Positions 16,368 through 25,855 of a stretch of DNA of 64,000 bases are shown piece by piece; positions within the stretch are counted from its first letter, which is position 1; each line of letters starts with the position of its first letter. Source of the stretch: Micromonospora luteifusca (GTDB lineage Bacteria; Actinomycetota; Actinomycetes; Mycobacteriales; Micromonosporaceae). The notes below the pieces were generated by a model. That model ran no database searches. It was not told the origin of the DNA and saw nothing but the letters and a program-made list of their open reading frames with translations. A program made the position numbers and the translations under genes. The stretch is taken from NCBI RefSeq assembly GCF_016907275.1, contig NZ_JAFBBP010000001.1, forward strand, positions 4,144,001 through 4,208,000, read 5' to 3'.

Positions 16368-17366
16368 ATGCTGAAGATCCACTTTTCTGGGGAGGACATC
16401 CTCCGGACTCGGGTGGCGCCGGCTGCGGACCCGGTCTGGGAGCTGGTCCTCAGCCTGCACGCGCTGCAGGGCCGCAACCGTGACCCGTTGACAGCGAGTT
16501 GGCGGCGCGTCGTGTCCCGAGGGCTGCGTCAGGACGTCGCCTCCGAGCGGCTCCGGTTGCTCTTCGCGTTGAACCCGCCGCGCGGCTACTTCCCCGACTT
16601 CCTCACCCCGTACGCCAGCGTCGACGGCTTCGAGGCCGGGCTGGACGCGCTCCGCAGCACCCCGACCGGGATGCTGCACCGGGACCTGAGCGTGCTCGCC
16701 GCCGAGAACCACCTGCCCTCCTCGGCCGCCGCGCTGGCCCGGGGTGATGTGGCGGTGCTGCACCACCTCACCGATTCGATGGAGCAGTACCGGTCGCTGG
16801 CGATCAGCCCGTACTGGAGCCAGATCCAGTCCGCCGTCGCCGCGGACCGGACCCGCCGGGCCAGGGCGCTGCTCGACGGCGGTGTCGAGGGTCTGCTCAC
16901 CAGTCTCCGGCCGGCCCTGCACTGGGAGGGCGGGGTGCTCCAGGTCCGCCACTACCCACACAACCGGGAAATGCACCTGGACGGTCGAGGGCTGCTGCTG
17001 GTGCCGTCGTTCTTCTGCGCGGAAACGCCTGTCGCCCTGCTCGACCCGGCGCTGCCACCGGTGCTGGTCTACCCGGTGGACCGGCTGGGCGGGCTGGCGT
17101 CGGTCGACGGGACCGCAGCGGCCCCGTCAGGTGCCGCCCGCGACTCACTCGCCGCGCTGCTCGGCCGCACCAGGGCAGCGGTGTTGCAGGCCAGCGACGA
17201 GGGCTGCACCACCGGCGAGGTCGCCCGCCAGCTCAACATCTCACCGGCGGCGGCGAGCCAGCACGCCACGGTGCTGCGCAACGCCGGCCTGCTGGTCAGC
17301 CACCGGGACCGCAACAGTGTGCTGCACACGTTGACCCCACTCGGCCGGGCCATGCTGGACGCGTGA
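16368..17366 (+). CDS. ArsR-type winged-helix transcriptional regulator
   Basis: 332 residues. The C-terminal ~80 residues form a winged helix-turn-helix: LLGRTRAAVLQASDEGCTTG, then EVARQLNISPAAASQHATVL as recognition helix region and GLLVSHRDRNSVLHTLTPLG as the wing. The first ~240 residues are a helical and beta domain (VWELVLSLHALQGRNRDPL, LRQDVASERLRLLFALN) shared with a large actinobacterial group of one-component regulators; no Cys metal site is visible. It probably senses an unknown small molecule and represses nearby or distant genes. The start gives the typical N-terminus MLKIHFSGEDILRTRVA. Confidence 0.88.
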   Translation: MLKIHFSGEDILRTRVAPAADPVWELVLSLHALQGRNRDPLTASWRRVVSRGLRQDVASERLRLLFALNPPRGYFPDFLTPYASVDGFEAGLDALRSTPTGMLHRDLSVLAAENHLPSSAAALARGDVAVLHHLTDSMEQYRSLAISPYWSQIQSAVAADRTRRARALLDGGVEGLLTSLRPALHWEGGVLQVRHYPHNREMHLDGRGLLLVPSFFCAETPVALLDPALPPVLVYPVDRLGGLASVDGTAAAPSGAARDSLAALLGRTRAAVLQASDEGCTTGEVARQLNISPAAASQHATVLRNAGLLVSHRDRNSVLHTLTPLGRAMLDA

Positions 17367-17378
17367 CCCGGCCACCTG

Positions 17379-18464
17379 TCACACGGCGAGTGCGGCGCTC
17401 GCCGGGCTGCCCGGCGGCGGCGGCAACAGGGTCGACCCGACACCCTCGGCGGCCAGGGCGGCGCGCAGTCGGTGCAGGTCGGCACCGAAGCGGACCAGAC
17501 CGATCGGCTCGACGGGTGTCGGTGCCGAGCCGAGCACCAGAGCGGCGCCATCCGGCCAACCGGGCATCTCGGCGACCAGTCCGGCGCGTACCTCGGCCTC
17601 GTCGACCAGGGTGAAGACCGTGCCGGGGGCGACCACCCCGGCGACCGTGTCGATCGCCCGTCGCACCGCGGTCAGGTCGGCCGGCGTCGGGCCGCGACCA
17701 TCGGCCAGAGTGGCGGCGTCGGTGAGCCCGGCGGCGCGGGCCTCCGCGGTACCGAGCGAGAAGAGGTCCTGTGCGGCGTCGCGGACCAGCGCACGCGCGC
17801 CATCGGCGTCGTCCGGGGTGGTGGCGGAGAAGTAGCCCCGCACCACCGCGACCGGGACCTGGTCGCACTTGCCCTTGATCAGCTCACCGGCACCGGCCAG
17901 CTCGTCCACCACGGCCATCTGGGTCAACTGAAGCTCGTTGCCGTACGGATCCACCTCGCCCCGGTGGTCGCGGATGGCGGGCATCCCGGCCACGCCGAGC
18001 GCCACGTCGGTGAGCCCGTTGCGCCAGGGCCGACCCATGGTGTCGCTGATGATCACGGCCACGTCCAGGTCGTAGCGGTCCCGCAGCGCGTCGCGCAGCG
18101 CCCGCGCCGAGGCGTCCGGGTCGACGGGCAGCAGCACCAGCTGGGTCTTGTCCACGTTCGACGCGTCGATCCCCGCGGAGGCCATCACGAAACCGTGATG
18201 GGTCTGCACGATCCGGGTCGGCCCTCGGCTGGCGACCACCCGGGCGGTCTCACCAGCCAGAACCTCGTCGCGGGCGGTCAGTCGCTCGGGCCCGTCCGCC
18301 GGGACGTCGACCAGCCGCCCCTCCGCCTTGGAGACGATCTTGCTGGTCACCACCAGCACGTCGCCGTTACGCAGCCACGGCGCCGCCGTCGCGATCACCG
18401 CCGCCAGATCGTCACCCTCGGTCACGTGGCCGATGCCGAGCACCGGCAGAATTTCCAGCCTCAC
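17379..18464 (-). CDS. cofE: Coenzyme F420-0:L-glutamate ligase
   Basis: 361 residues. It adds L-glutamate residues to F420-0 with GTP in the cytoplasm. Family stretches include VLGIGHVTEGDDLAAVI, DVLVVTSKIVSKAEGRLVD, FVMASAGIDASNVDKTQLV and DVAVIISDTMGRPWRNGLTD, with the conserved GKCDQVPVAVVRG further on. The start GTG 18464 overlaps the cofD stop (GTGA). The CofE core is ~250 residues; about 110 extra residues follow (from around EARAAGLTDAAT). In mycobacterial FbiB the C-terminal addition is a ~200-residue FMN-binding nitroreductase-like domain that reduces dehydro-F420-0; here the extension is only half that length. Confidence 0.92.
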   Translation of the reverse strand: MRLEILPVLGIGHVTEGDDLAAVIATAAPWLRNGDVLVVTSKIVSKAEGRLVDVPADGPERLTARDEVLAGETARVVASRGPTRIVQTHHGFVMASAGIDASNVDKTQLVLLPVDPDASARALRDALRDRYDLDVAVIISDTMGRPWRNGLTDVALGVAGMPAIRDHRGEVDPYGNELQLTQMAVVDELAGAGELIKGKCDQVPVAVVRGYFSATTPDDADGARALVRDAAQDLFSLGTAEARAAGLTDAATLADGRGPTPADLTAVRRAIDTVAGVVAPGTVFTLVDEAEVRAGLVAEMPGWPDGAALVLGSAPTPVEPIGLVRFGADLHRLRAALAAEGVGSTLLPPPPGSPASAALAV

Positions 18465-19408
18465 GTCAACTCCACCGCGGCGCGGACCATGGCCACCGTC
18501 GCCGCCTCGTCGGTCATCCGCAGCGGCACCGCGCGGACCGTCACCCCGGGCACCACCGTGTCGGCGTCCTCCTCGGCCACCAACCAGCCGTCCAGCAGGC
18601 CGCCGTCCGTCCGGCCCCCATAGAGGCGACCCACCCCGGCCGCGCTGCACTCGACACCGAGCACGGCCAGGCAGCGGTCAGCCATTCCCCGCACCGGAGC
18701 GCCGCCGATGATCGGCGAGACACCCACCACCCGGGCCGGCCCGTCGGTCACGGCCGCACGCAGCCCCGGCACGGCCAGCACCGGTGCGACGCTCACCACC
18801 GGGTTGCTGGGTGCGACGAGCACCAGGTCCGCCGAGCCGATCGCCTCCAGCACCCCGGCTGCCGGCTTCGCCGTCTCCGCCCCGACGAAGACGAAACGGT
18901 GGGTACGGATGTCGGCCCGGTACCGGACCCACCACTCCTGGAAGTGGATCGCCCGCTGACCCTGCTCGTCCTCGATGACAGCATGGGTTTCCAGGCGGTC
19001 GTCCGTCGCCGGCAGCAGACGTACGCCAGGCTTCCAGCGGGTGGACAGCGCTTCGGTGACCGCGCTCAGCGGGTAACCGCCGTTGAGCATGGTGGTGCGG
19101 ACGAGGTGGGTGGCGATGTCCTTGTCGCCCAGGCCGAACCAGTCCGGCTGTGCCCCGTACGCGGCGAGCTCACCCTTGACCGTCCAGCTCTCGCCGACCC
19201 GCCCCCAGCCCCGCTCCGGGTCGGCGCCACCGCCGAGCGTGTACATAACGCTGTCCAGGTCGGGGCAGATCTTCAACCCGTGCAGCCACAGGTCGTCGCC
19301 GACGTTGACCACGGCGGTCACGTCCGCGCCGACTTCGCGGGCGTACGCCCGGACGCCGAGCAGGAACCGGGCGCCGCCGATGCCGCCAGCCAGAACCACG
19401 ATGTGCAT
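18461..19408 (-). CDS. cofD: 2-phospho-L-lactate / phosphoenolpyruvate transferase of F420 synthesis
   Basis: 315 residues of the CofD/FbiA family, which joins the phospho-lactyl-type guanylyl intermediate to the deazaflavin Fo. Signatures are HIVVLAGGIGGARFLLGVR at the N-terminus, VNVGDDLWLHGLKICPDLDS, WFGLGDKDIATHLVRT and LVLVAPSNPVVSVAPVLAVP. I start at ATG 19408, with GAGG 9 bases upstream; ATG 19417 would put GAGG directly against the codon. Overlaps cofE, giving a cofD-cofE operon; fbiC is at 20.6 kb on the other strand. Confidence 0.95.
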   Translation of the reverse strand: MHIVVLAGGIGGARFLLGVRAYAREVGADVTAVVNVGDDLWLHGLKICPDLDSVMYTLGGGADPERGWGRVGESWTVKGELAAYGAQPDWFGLGDKDIATHLVRTTMLNGGYPLSAVTEALSTRWKPGVRLLPATDDRLETHAVIEDEQGQRAIHFQEWWVRYRADIRTHRFVFVGAETAKPAAGVLEAIGSADLVLVAPSNPVVSVAPVLAVPGLRAAVTDGPARVVGVSPIIGGAPVRGMADRCLAVLGVECSAAGVGRLYGGRTDGGLLDGWLVAEEDADTVVPGVTVRAVPLRMTDEAATVAMVRAAVELT

Positions 19409-19506
19409 GTCGACCATCCTCGCGCACGTGACGCCTGCGGTCCGCTGGTGGCCCACGAGACTAGGCTCACGTGCGCCCTGTCCGTTCATGCCCCAAGGGG
19501 GAGCTC

Positions 19507-20457
19507 GTGACCAGCCCCGCCGAGCCCGCGTCCTCCGACGCGACGCAGGCCCGTCAGCTGACCAAGCCACTACGCGAACTCGCTGCACTCGCGTTGCTCG
19601 GCGCCAACGCCGTCTTCCTCTTCGTGGGTCTGCTCCGGCTGATCGCCCCGAACGGCTCCGCCACCGATGGTGCGGGCAGCGCCTTCGGCGCGTTCATCGG
19701 GGTGGAGGCGGTGGCTCTCCCACTGCTGGCCGTGCTGCTGGCCACGCACATCTCTCCGGTGGTGCCGAAGGCGAAGCTGATCACGCAGGTCGCCCTCGGT
19801 GAGTACGCGGTCAGCGCGTTGTTCGGCACGCTGACCATGCTGATCTGGACGGTGGGCCGCCTGGCCGAGGCCGAGGTGCTCGACGCGCTCCTCGGTCTGC
19901 TCAGCCGGTTCGCCTGGATGGTGATCTTCGCGGTCGCCGCCTGGGTCGTCTACACCGTCTGGCGCGCCCACTACTACGTGCCGCGGCCGAAGCCCCAGCC
20001 GGGTGTCTACGGCCAGCCGCAGCCGGGTTGGCCGCAGCAGCAGGGTGGTTGGCCGGCTCCGGGGCAGCCCGGTGGTCAGCCGGCAGGCGGGTGGCCGGCC
20101 CCCGGTCAGCCCGGCGGCTACCCACCGGCGCAGTTCCCCGGCCAGTACGGCCAGCCCTCGCCGCCGTTCCAGGCGCCGCAGTCGGCGCCGCCGCACCCCC
20201 AGTCCGCGCCGCCGTTCCAGGCGCCGCAGTCGGCGCCGCCGTTCCCGCAGTCGGCGCCGCCGGTGAATCCCGCCCCCCAGTCCGCGCCGCCGTCCCCGGC
20301 CGCGCCGCCGTTCGGGCAGCCGCCGTCCGCCGACCTGACGCAGGCCATCCCGCGCCAGTCGGCCGACCCGACCGAGGTGATCTCCCGCCCCGCCGACGCG
20401 GACAACGACCGTACCCAGCACATCAAGCCAAGCGACCACCCAGACCAACCCCGCTGA
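19507..20457 (+). CDS. Membrane protein with Pro/Gln-rich repetitive tail
   Basis: 316 residues starting at GTG 19507 behind GGGGGAG. The N-terminal ~160 residues contain four hydrophobic helices (LALLGANAVFLFVGLLRLI, FIGVEAVALPLLAVLLATH, YAVSALFGTLTMLIWTVG, FAWMVIFAVAAWVVYTVW). The rest is a low-complexity cytosolic tail of GQPGG and PQSAPPF-type repeats, ending with TEVISRPADADNDRTQHIKP. The near-identical repeats at 20161-20290 are a nucleotide-level tandem array. Proteins with this layout are common in actinobacteria and unassigned. Function unknown. Confidence 0.8.
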   Translation: MTSPAEPASSDATQARQLTKPLRELAALALLGANAVFLFVGLLRLIAPNGSATDGAGSAFGAFIGVEAVALPLLAVLLATHISPVVPKAKLITQVALGEYAVSALFGTLTMLIWTVGRLAEAEVLDALLGLLSRFAWMVIFAVAAWVVYTVWRAHYYVPRPKPQPGVYGQPQPGWPQQQGGWPAPGQPGGQPAGGWPAPGQPGGYPPAQFPGQYGQPSPPFQAPQSAPPHPQSAPPFQAPQSAPPFPQSAPPVNPAPQSAPPSPAAPPFGQPPSADLTQAIPRQSADPTEVISRPADADNDRTQHIKPSDHPDQPR

Positions 20458-20492
20458 CCCCCTCGCCCCGCCCTCATCCCCACCCCCCTTCG

Positions 20493-20551
20493 TTGATCAT
20501 GAAGCTGTTGCCCGCCGGCACGGCGTGTCGTGGCAATAACCTCATGATCAA
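20493..20551. repeat. Interspersed palindromic element
   Basis: Arms TTGATCATGAAGCTGTTGCC (20493-20512) and GGCAATAACCTCATGATCAA (20532-20551) match at 17 of 20 positions as an inverted repeat with a 19-base centre. It stands between two genes on the same strand and could end transcription of the first. The same arm start (TTGATCATGAG) recurs at 27181, so it is probably a dispersed family. Confidence 0.65.
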
Positions 20552-20617
20552 GAGGGCAGGCGGGGGGTGAGGGCACGGGTTGGCGGGACGGGACCCCGCA
20601 GCGCATAGGCTGAGCGG

Positions 20618-23161
20618 ATGGTTGATCGCACCTTCTCCGCCCCCAGCGACGCCAGCGTGCGGCGGGCCCTGGGCCGGGCTGCGACCGGGCGGGCGCTGGA
20701 CGTCGATGAGGCAGCCGCGCTGCTGTCCGCTCGCGGTGACGCGCTGGACGAGCTGCTCCGGGTGGCCGGCGGGATCCGTGACGCCGGTCTGCGCGACGCC
20801 GGGCGGCCGGGCGTGGTCACGTACTCCAAGAAGGTTTTCATCCCGCTGACCCGGCTCTGCCGGGACCGGTGCCACTACTGCACGTTCGCCACCGTGCCGC
20901 ACCGGCTGCCGGCGCCGTTCCTCGACCGCGACGAGGTGCTGGCCATCGCACGGGCTGGTGCCGCGCAGGGCTGCAAGGAGGCGCTGTTCACCCTCGGTGA
21001 CCGGCCGGAGGAGCGCTGGCCGGCGGCCCGGAGCTGGTTGGACGAGCGCGGCTACGACTCCACCCTGGACTACCTGCGTGCCTGCGCCGTCGCGGTGCTG
21101 GAGGAGACCGGGCTGCTGCCGCACCTCAACCCCGGGGTGCTGACCTGGTCGGAGCTGCAACGACTCAAGCCGGTCGCACCGAGCATGGGCATGATGTTGG
21201 AGACGACCGCGACCCGGCTCTGGTCCGAGCCGGGCGGCCCGCACTTCGGCTCGCCGGACAAGGAGCCGGCGGTCCGGCTGCGGGTGCTTGAGGACGCGGG
21301 CCGGGTCGGGGTGCCGTTCACCACCGGCATCCTGATCGGCATCGGGGAGACCCCGGCGGAGCGGGTGGACGCGCTCTTCGCGATCCGCCGCGCCCACCGG
21401 GAGTACGGCCACCTCCAGGAGGTGATCGTGCAGAACTTCCGCGCCAAGCCGGACACGGCGATGCGCGGTATGCCCGACGCCGAGCTGCACGATCTGGCCG
21501 CCACCGTGGCGGTGGCCCGGTTGCTGCTCGGTCCGAAGGCCCGGATCCAGGCTCCGCCGAATCTCATCGCCGGTGAGTACGACCTGCTGCTGCGCGCCGG
21601 CATCGACGACTGGGGTGGTGTCTCCCCGCTGACCCCGGACCACGTCAACCCGGAGCGCCCCTGGCCGCAGATCGACGAGTTGGCCCGGCACACCGAGCTG
21701 GCCGGGTTCACGTTGCGGGAGCGGTTGACGATCTACCCCGAGTACGTGCGCGCCGGTGACCCGTGGCTCGACCCGCGGCTGCTGCCGCACGTCGGCGCCC
21801 TGGCCGACGCGACGACGGGGATGGCGGTCGAGTCCGCGATGCCGCAGGGTCTTCCCTGGCAGGAGCCGGAGGAGGTGTTCGGCGGGCGGGTCGATTTGCA
21901 CGCCACCATCGACACCACCGGCCGGACCGACGACCGGCGGGGCGACTTCGACAGCGTCTACGGCGACTGGTCCGAGGTCGCTGGCAAGGTCACCCCGGAG
22001 GCGACCGCGCGCCGGGTGGGCGTACCCACGGCACCGGCCGGGAGTGGCGCGGACCCTGACCTGGCGGCCGGGCTGCGGCTTGCCGCCGACGACCCGGCGG
22101 CGCTGCTCGATCCCCGGCACACCGACGCCGCGCTGGCGCTGTTCGGTGCGGACGGGCCGGCGCTCGACGAGTTGTGCCGGCTCGCCGACGACGTGCGCCG
22201 GGACACGGTCGGTGATGACGTCACCTACGTGGTCAACCGCAACATCAACTTCAGCAACGTCTGCTACGTGGGCTGCCGGTTCTGCGCCTTCGCTCAGCGT
22301 GAGCGGGACGCCGACGCGTACCGGCTCTCCGTCGACCAGGTCGCCGACCGGGCCGAGGAAGCGTGGGCCCTCGGTGCCAGCGAGGTCTGCCTCCAGGGTG
22401 GCATCGACCCGAAGATGCCGGTCACCGGTTACGCGGACATCGTGCGCGCGATCAAGGCCCGGGTGCCCGAGATGCACGTGCACGCGTTCTCACCCATGGA
22501 GATCGTCACCGCCGCCGCGAAGGCCGGCGTACCGGTCCGCGAGTGGTTGACGCGGCTGCGCGAGGCAGGGCTGGACACCATCCCCGGCACCGCCGCGGAG
22601 ATCCTCGACGACGACGTGCGGTGGGCGTTGACCAAGGGCAAACTCCCGGCCGCCGCCTGGGTCGACGTGGTCAGCACCGCGCACGAGCTGGGCATCCGGT
22701 CCAGCTCCACGATGATGTACGGCCACGTCGACCACCCCGGGCAGTGGCTGGCGCACTTCCGGGTGCTGGCCGGTGTGCAGGACCGCACCGGCGGGTTCAC
22801 CGAGTTCGTGGCGTTGCCGTTCGTGCACACCAACGCGCCGATCTACCTGGCCGGCATCGCCCGACCCGGGCCGACGTGGCGGGAGAATCGGGTGGTGCAC
22901 GCCATGTCCCGGCTGCTGTTGCACGGTCGGATCGACAACATCCAGTGCTCCTGGGTGAAGCTGGGCGACGAGGGCACGGTGGCGATGCTCCAGGGTGGCT
23001 GCAACGACCTGGGCGGCACGCTGATGGAGGAGACCATCTCCCGGATGGCCGGCTCCGACAACGGATCGGCGCGTACCGAGGAGCAGTTGCGAAGCATCGC
23101 GAAGGCCGCCGGGCGTCCGGCGCGCAAGCGAACGACCGCGTACGGTCACGTCCGGCCCTGA
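20618..23161 (+). CDS. fbiC: 7,8-didemethyl-8-hydroxy-5-deazariboflavin (Fo) synthase, CofG-CofH fusion
   Basis: 847 residues; the bifunctional radical SAM enzyme that makes the F420 chromophore Fo from tyrosine and the flavin precursor. The CofG-like half carries CRDRCHYC (C-x3-C-x2-C) at about residue 83 within [18 protein letters not shown]. The CofH-like half carries CYVGCRFC at about residue 549 within [17 protein letters not shown], preceded by [26 protein letters not shown] and [18 protein letters not shown] are CofH-specific stretches. Length fits actinobacterial FbiC (~850). ATG 20618 gives the family N-terminus. Shares the F420 pathway with cofD and cofE. Confidence 0.97.
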   Translation: MVDRTFSAPSDASVRRALGRAATGRALDVDEAAALLSARGDALDELLRVAGGIRDAGLRDAGRPGVVTYSKKVFIPLTRLCRDRCHYCTFATVPHRLPAPFLDRDEVLAIARAGAAQGCKEALFTLGDRPEERWPAARSWLDERGYDSTLDYLRACAVAVLEETGLLPHLNPGVLTWSELQRLKPVAPSMGMMLETTATRLWSEPGGPHFGSPDKEPAVRLRVLEDAGRVGVPFTTGILIGIGETPAERVDALFAIRRAHREYGHLQEVIVQNFRAKPDTAMRGMPDAELHDLAATVAVARLLLGPKARIQAPPNLIAGEYDLLLRAGIDDWGGVSPLTPDHVNPERPWPQIDELARHTELAGFTLRERLTIYPEYVRAGDPWLDPRLLPHVGALADATTGMAVESAMPQGLPWQEPEEVFGGRVDLHATIDTTGRTDDRRGDFDSVYGDWSEVAGKVTPEATARRVGVPTAPAGSGADPDLAAGLRLAADDPAALLDPRHTDAALALFGADGPALDELCRLADDVRRDTVGDDVTYVVNRNINFSNVCYVGCRFCAFAQRERDADAYRLSVDQVADRAEEAWALGASEVCLQGGIDPKMPVTGYADIVRAIKARVPEMHVHAFSPMEIVTAAAKAGVPVREWLTRLREAGLDTIPGTAAEILDDDVRWALTKGKLPAAAWVDVVSTAHELGIRSSSTMMYGHVDHPGQWLAHFRVLAGVQDRTGGFTEFVALPFVHTNAPIYLAGIARPGPTWRENRVVHAMSRLLLHGRIDNIQCSWVKLGDEGTVAMLQGGCNDLGGTLMEETISRMAGSDNGSARTEEQLRSIAKAAGRPARKRTTAYGHVRP

Positions 23162-23323
23162 CGTCGAACCTTTCCCCGCCGCCGGCCGTACCACGCGGTG
23201 CCGGCGGCGGTCGCGGCGAGGACTGCCGCCGGTGACCCCTTGTGGGCCCGGCGGCGTCGTTGGACGGCACCGGACCCGTCCGTCCTCGCGGGCGCGTTCG
23301 CGCCGCCGCCGGAAAGGTTTCCC

Positions 23324-23602
23324 ATGACCAGTGATCAGCGGAAGCGGCAGTGGCCGCGACTGACCCGCAGGCAGACGTTGACTGCCGCGGCCAGCGCCAC
23401 CCTCGGCGCCGCCGCGCTCACCGTGCCGGGCCTGTCGGCCGCGCAGAACGCTCCCGGCCCGGCCGGACGAGGCGACGAACCGATCGTCGTGCACCTGCGT
23501 GACGCCAAGTCCGGAACCATGGACGTCTTCGTCGGTGAGGCCCGGATCGAGGTACGCGACCGCAGCCTGGCGGACCGGCTGCGGCGCGCCGCCCGGCGCT
23601 GA
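23324..23602 (+). CDS. Small exported protein with Tat-like signal
   Basis: 92 residues. The N-terminus has a twin-arginine motif (LTRRQTLTAA) followed by a hydrophobic stretch (SATLGAAALTVPGLSAAQ) with a likely cleavage near SAAQNA. The mature part is only ~45 residues (GDEPIVVHLRDAKSGTMDV, FVGEARIEVRDRSLADRLRR). GGAAAGG precedes the ATG. It sits 51 bases before the DUF4331 gene and is probably co-transcribed. Small Tat-type proteins of this sort accompany DUF4331 or phospholipase-like genes in related genomes; function unknown. Confidence 0.75.
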   Translation: MTSDQRKRQWPRLTRRQTLTAAASATLGAAALTVPGLSAAQNAPGPAGRGDEPIVVHLRDAKSGTMDVFVGEARIEVRDRSLADRLRRAARR

Positions 23603-23653
23603 CCCGGCACTCCGCACTGCCATCCTGTCCCCGCCCAGTGAGGTTGGTCCGCC

Positions 23654-25048
23654 ATGTCTTCCCACCGCGAGGCTCCGGAGATAGCCAAGGATCCGGTCGC
23701 CGACAGCTCCGATCTGTACGCGTTCGTCAGCCCCGACAAGCCCGACACGGTCACGTTGATCGCCAACTACGTGCCGTTTCAACTGCCCTCCGGAGGGCCG
23801 AACTTCTTCGAGTTCGGTGACGACGTGCGCTACGAGATCCATATCGACAACGACGGTGACGGTCGCCCGGATGTCACCTACCGGTTCGAATTCACCACCG
23901 AGATCACCAATCCGAACAGCTTTCTCTACAACACGGGCCCGATCGACTCACTTGACAGCGAGAAGTGGAACCGGCGGCAGTTCTACAGCCTGACCCGGGT
24001 GGCCGACGGCCGGGAGCACCGGCTGGCGCACAAGTTGCCCTGCCCGCCGTGCAACGTCGGCCCGCTGTCCACCCCGAAGTACGCCGAACTGGTGCGTCAG
24101 GCCACCTACTCGCTCTCCACTGGGGAGCGGGTCTTCGCCGGGCAGCGCGCCGACGGATTCTTCGTCGACCTGGGGGCGATCTTCGACCTCGGCACGTTGC
24201 GGCCGTTCCAACAGCTGCACGTCGCCGGCAAGAAGATCTTCAAGGCCGAGGGGGAGCCGGTCAACGCCACCGACCGGATGAACGTGCACAGCATCGCCGT
24301 CCAGGTGCCGCTGAAGCAGGTGCGCCGACGTGCCAACCGGTACGGCGTCGGTGACCGGGCATCGGTGCTCGGGGTGTGGACGTCGGCGTCGCGCCGGCAG
24401 GTGCGGGTGCTCGGCGAGCGGGGCGGGGCGGACACCGCCACCGGCCCGTTCACCCAGGTCTCCCGGTTGGGCAATCCGCTGTTCAACGAGGTCATCGTGC
24501 CGATGTCCAAGAAGGACCTGTGGAATTCGCTGCCGCCGTCGGAGGACAAGCGGTTTGCGCAGTTCGTCGAGCAGCCGGAGCTGGCCGCGCTGCTGCCCGC
24601 GCTCTACCCCGATGTCTTTCCGAACCTGGACAGGCTCACCAAGGCGAAGAAGGTCCGAGCCGACCTGGTGGCGATCCTGCTCACCGGTGTGCCGGCCGGG
24701 CTGATCGACGGCTTTACCAACGCCACCGGCGAGGTGCAGGCCGACATGCTGCGGTTGAACACCGCGATCCCGCCGACCCGCCGCCCGGACCGGTTCGGGG
24801 TGCTCGGTGGCGACCTGGCCGGGTTCCCGAACGGGCGGCGGGTCGCCGACGACGTGGTCAGCATGGCGTTGCGGGCGATCGCCGGTCTGACCGTCCCGCT
24901 GGTGGACAAGACGTTCCGCCCGGACGCGGCGGCCGCCGCGGTCACCCCGGGGTTGAGCGCCGCCGACGTGACCGCGCCGTTCCTCGCAAGCTTCCCCTAC
25001 CTGGGTACGCCCTACGACGGGTTCAACAACCCGCCGGCGGCGTCCTGA
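23654..25048 (+). CDS. DUF4331 domain-containing protein
   Basis: 464 residues, DUF4331 along nearly its whole length: MSSHREAPEIAKDPVADSSD opens the domain, followed by DLYAFVSPDKPDTVTLIANY and FGDDVRYEIHIDNDGDGRPD, an Asp-rich loop resembling Ca-binding turns. The C-terminal part has RPDRFGVLGGDLAGFPNGRR and ends in PYLGTPYDGFNNP, also typical. No signal peptide is present on this start. Family function is unknown. Flanked by a small exported protein and a 109-residue protein in the same orientation. Confidence 0.9.
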   Translation: MSSHREAPEIAKDPVADSSDLYAFVSPDKPDTVTLIANYVPFQLPSGGPNFFEFGDDVRYEIHIDNDGDGRPDVTYRFEFTTEITNPNSFLYNTGPIDSLDSEKWNRRQFYSLTRVADGREHRLAHKLPCPPCNVGPLSTPKYAELVRQATYSLSTGERVFAGQRADGFFVDLGAIFDLGTLRPFQQLHVAGKKIFKAEGEPVNATDRMNVHSIAVQVPLKQVRRRANRYGVGDRASVLGVWTSASRRQVRVLGERGGADTATGPFTQVSRLGNPLFNEVIVPMSKKDLWNSLPPSEDKRFAQFVEQPELAALLPALYPDVFPNLDRLTKAKKVRADLVAILLTGVPAGLIDGFTNATGEVQADMLRLNTAIPPTRRPDRFGVLGGDLAGFPNGRRVADDVVSMALRAIAGLTVPLVDKTFRPDAAAAAVTPGLSAADVTAPFLASFPYLGTPYDGFNNPPAAS

Positions 25049-25067
25049 CCGGCGCGGGGGCGCGGCG

Positions 25068-25397
25068 ATGCACGAGCACGCGTACGGGCCGTCGGAGACC
25101 GGGAGCGTCGTCCTCGATCTGGGCGGCGACACCGGCGCCCTGATCGTCTACACGGGTCGGGGTCTGCACGGTCGGGAAATTGAGATCAGCCGGGGCGATG
25201 ACCGGCGGGTCCACTCGGCGGTGCGGGAGCGCCGCGTGCAGGACGGCTCGTTCCACACTGCGGTCTATCCCGATCTGCCGGCGGGGATCTATACCGTCTG
25301 GTGGGACGAAAGTACGCCTGCGGGGACGGTTTCTGTCCATGGTGGAGGGATCGCCGAGTTCATGTGGCCGAGCAGCGGTTTTGGGGTCGCCAGCTGA
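25068..25397 (+). CDS. Conserved hypothetical protein, probable beta-sandwich
   Basis: 109 residues starting at ATG 25068, 19 bases after the DUF4331 stop, so likely the third gene of that operon. Strand-rich throughout: GSVVLDLGGDTGALIVYTGR, LHGREIEISRGDDRRVHSAV, AVYPDLPAGIYTVWWDEST. The pattern of paired strands ending in AGIYTVW resembles small carbohydrate- or starch-binding-like folds. No motif names a function. A 13-bp hairpin terminator lies 25 bases downstream. Confidence 0.8.
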   Translation: MHEHAYGPSETGSVVLDLGGDTGALIVYTGRGLHGREIEISRGDDRRVHSAVRERRVQDGSFHTAVYPDLPAGIYTVWWDESTPAGTVSVHGGGIAEFMWPSSGFGVAS

Positions 25398-25421
25398 CCT
25401 CGTCGCACCGCTTGGAACGCC

Positions 25422-25450
25422 GCACCCCGTCCACATTGTGGACGGGGTGC
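25422..25450 (+). terminator. Strong hairpin terminator
   Basis: A perfect 13-bp stem (GCACCCCGTCCAC at 25422-25434, its complement at 25438-25450) with a 3-base loop closes the DUF4331 operon. Confidence 0.8.
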
Positions 25451-25711
25451 TGGCGCTGCGCCCGGCTCGGCGGGCAGTCTGCACCGCGCCGAGTTAACCT
25501 GTCCCCCACCAAGATCAGCTTTGGGAGGAGGGGGCCCGGCGCCGTCCTGGCGGCGACTCGTCGGGGGAGCGCCACGGCAGAAAAGTCGGGCAACTCGCCG
25601 GAGAGGGCGTTACTCGGCCGGGGTCTGAATCGATAGGGCAGGTTGCGAGGCTGGACGGCCCGAGTGGTCGTCCGGGGGTGTCGGGAGGGCGACTCCATTA
25701 TCAAGTTTGGC

Positions 25712-25741
25712 TTGACGGCGCACGCATTACACGCGTGTAAT
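25712..25741 (+). promoter_or_regulatory. whiB2 promoter with overlapping perfect palindrome
   Basis: TTGACG (25712-25717) and TGTAAT (25736-25741) are 18 bases apart and fit a housekeeping-type promoter, about 115 bases before the whiB start. The -10 box is the right half of a perfect 16-bp palindrome ATTACACGCGTGTAAT (25726-25741), so a dimeric repressor bound there would block RNA polymerase. Half-sites TTACAC resemble BldD half-sites, but the spacer is one base longer than the published BldD consensus as I recall it. The 300 bases upstream of this promoter hold no supported gene. Confidence 0.6.
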
Positions 25742-25855
25742 TTGAATGGGGTTGTTCGCACGGAACGCAACAAAACGGGACCGGACGGACAAGCACGCCT
25801 TTCGCGTGGGGGGTTGCAGCGGCGATGACGCCGGTGCGCGACAAGGAGGCATTTG

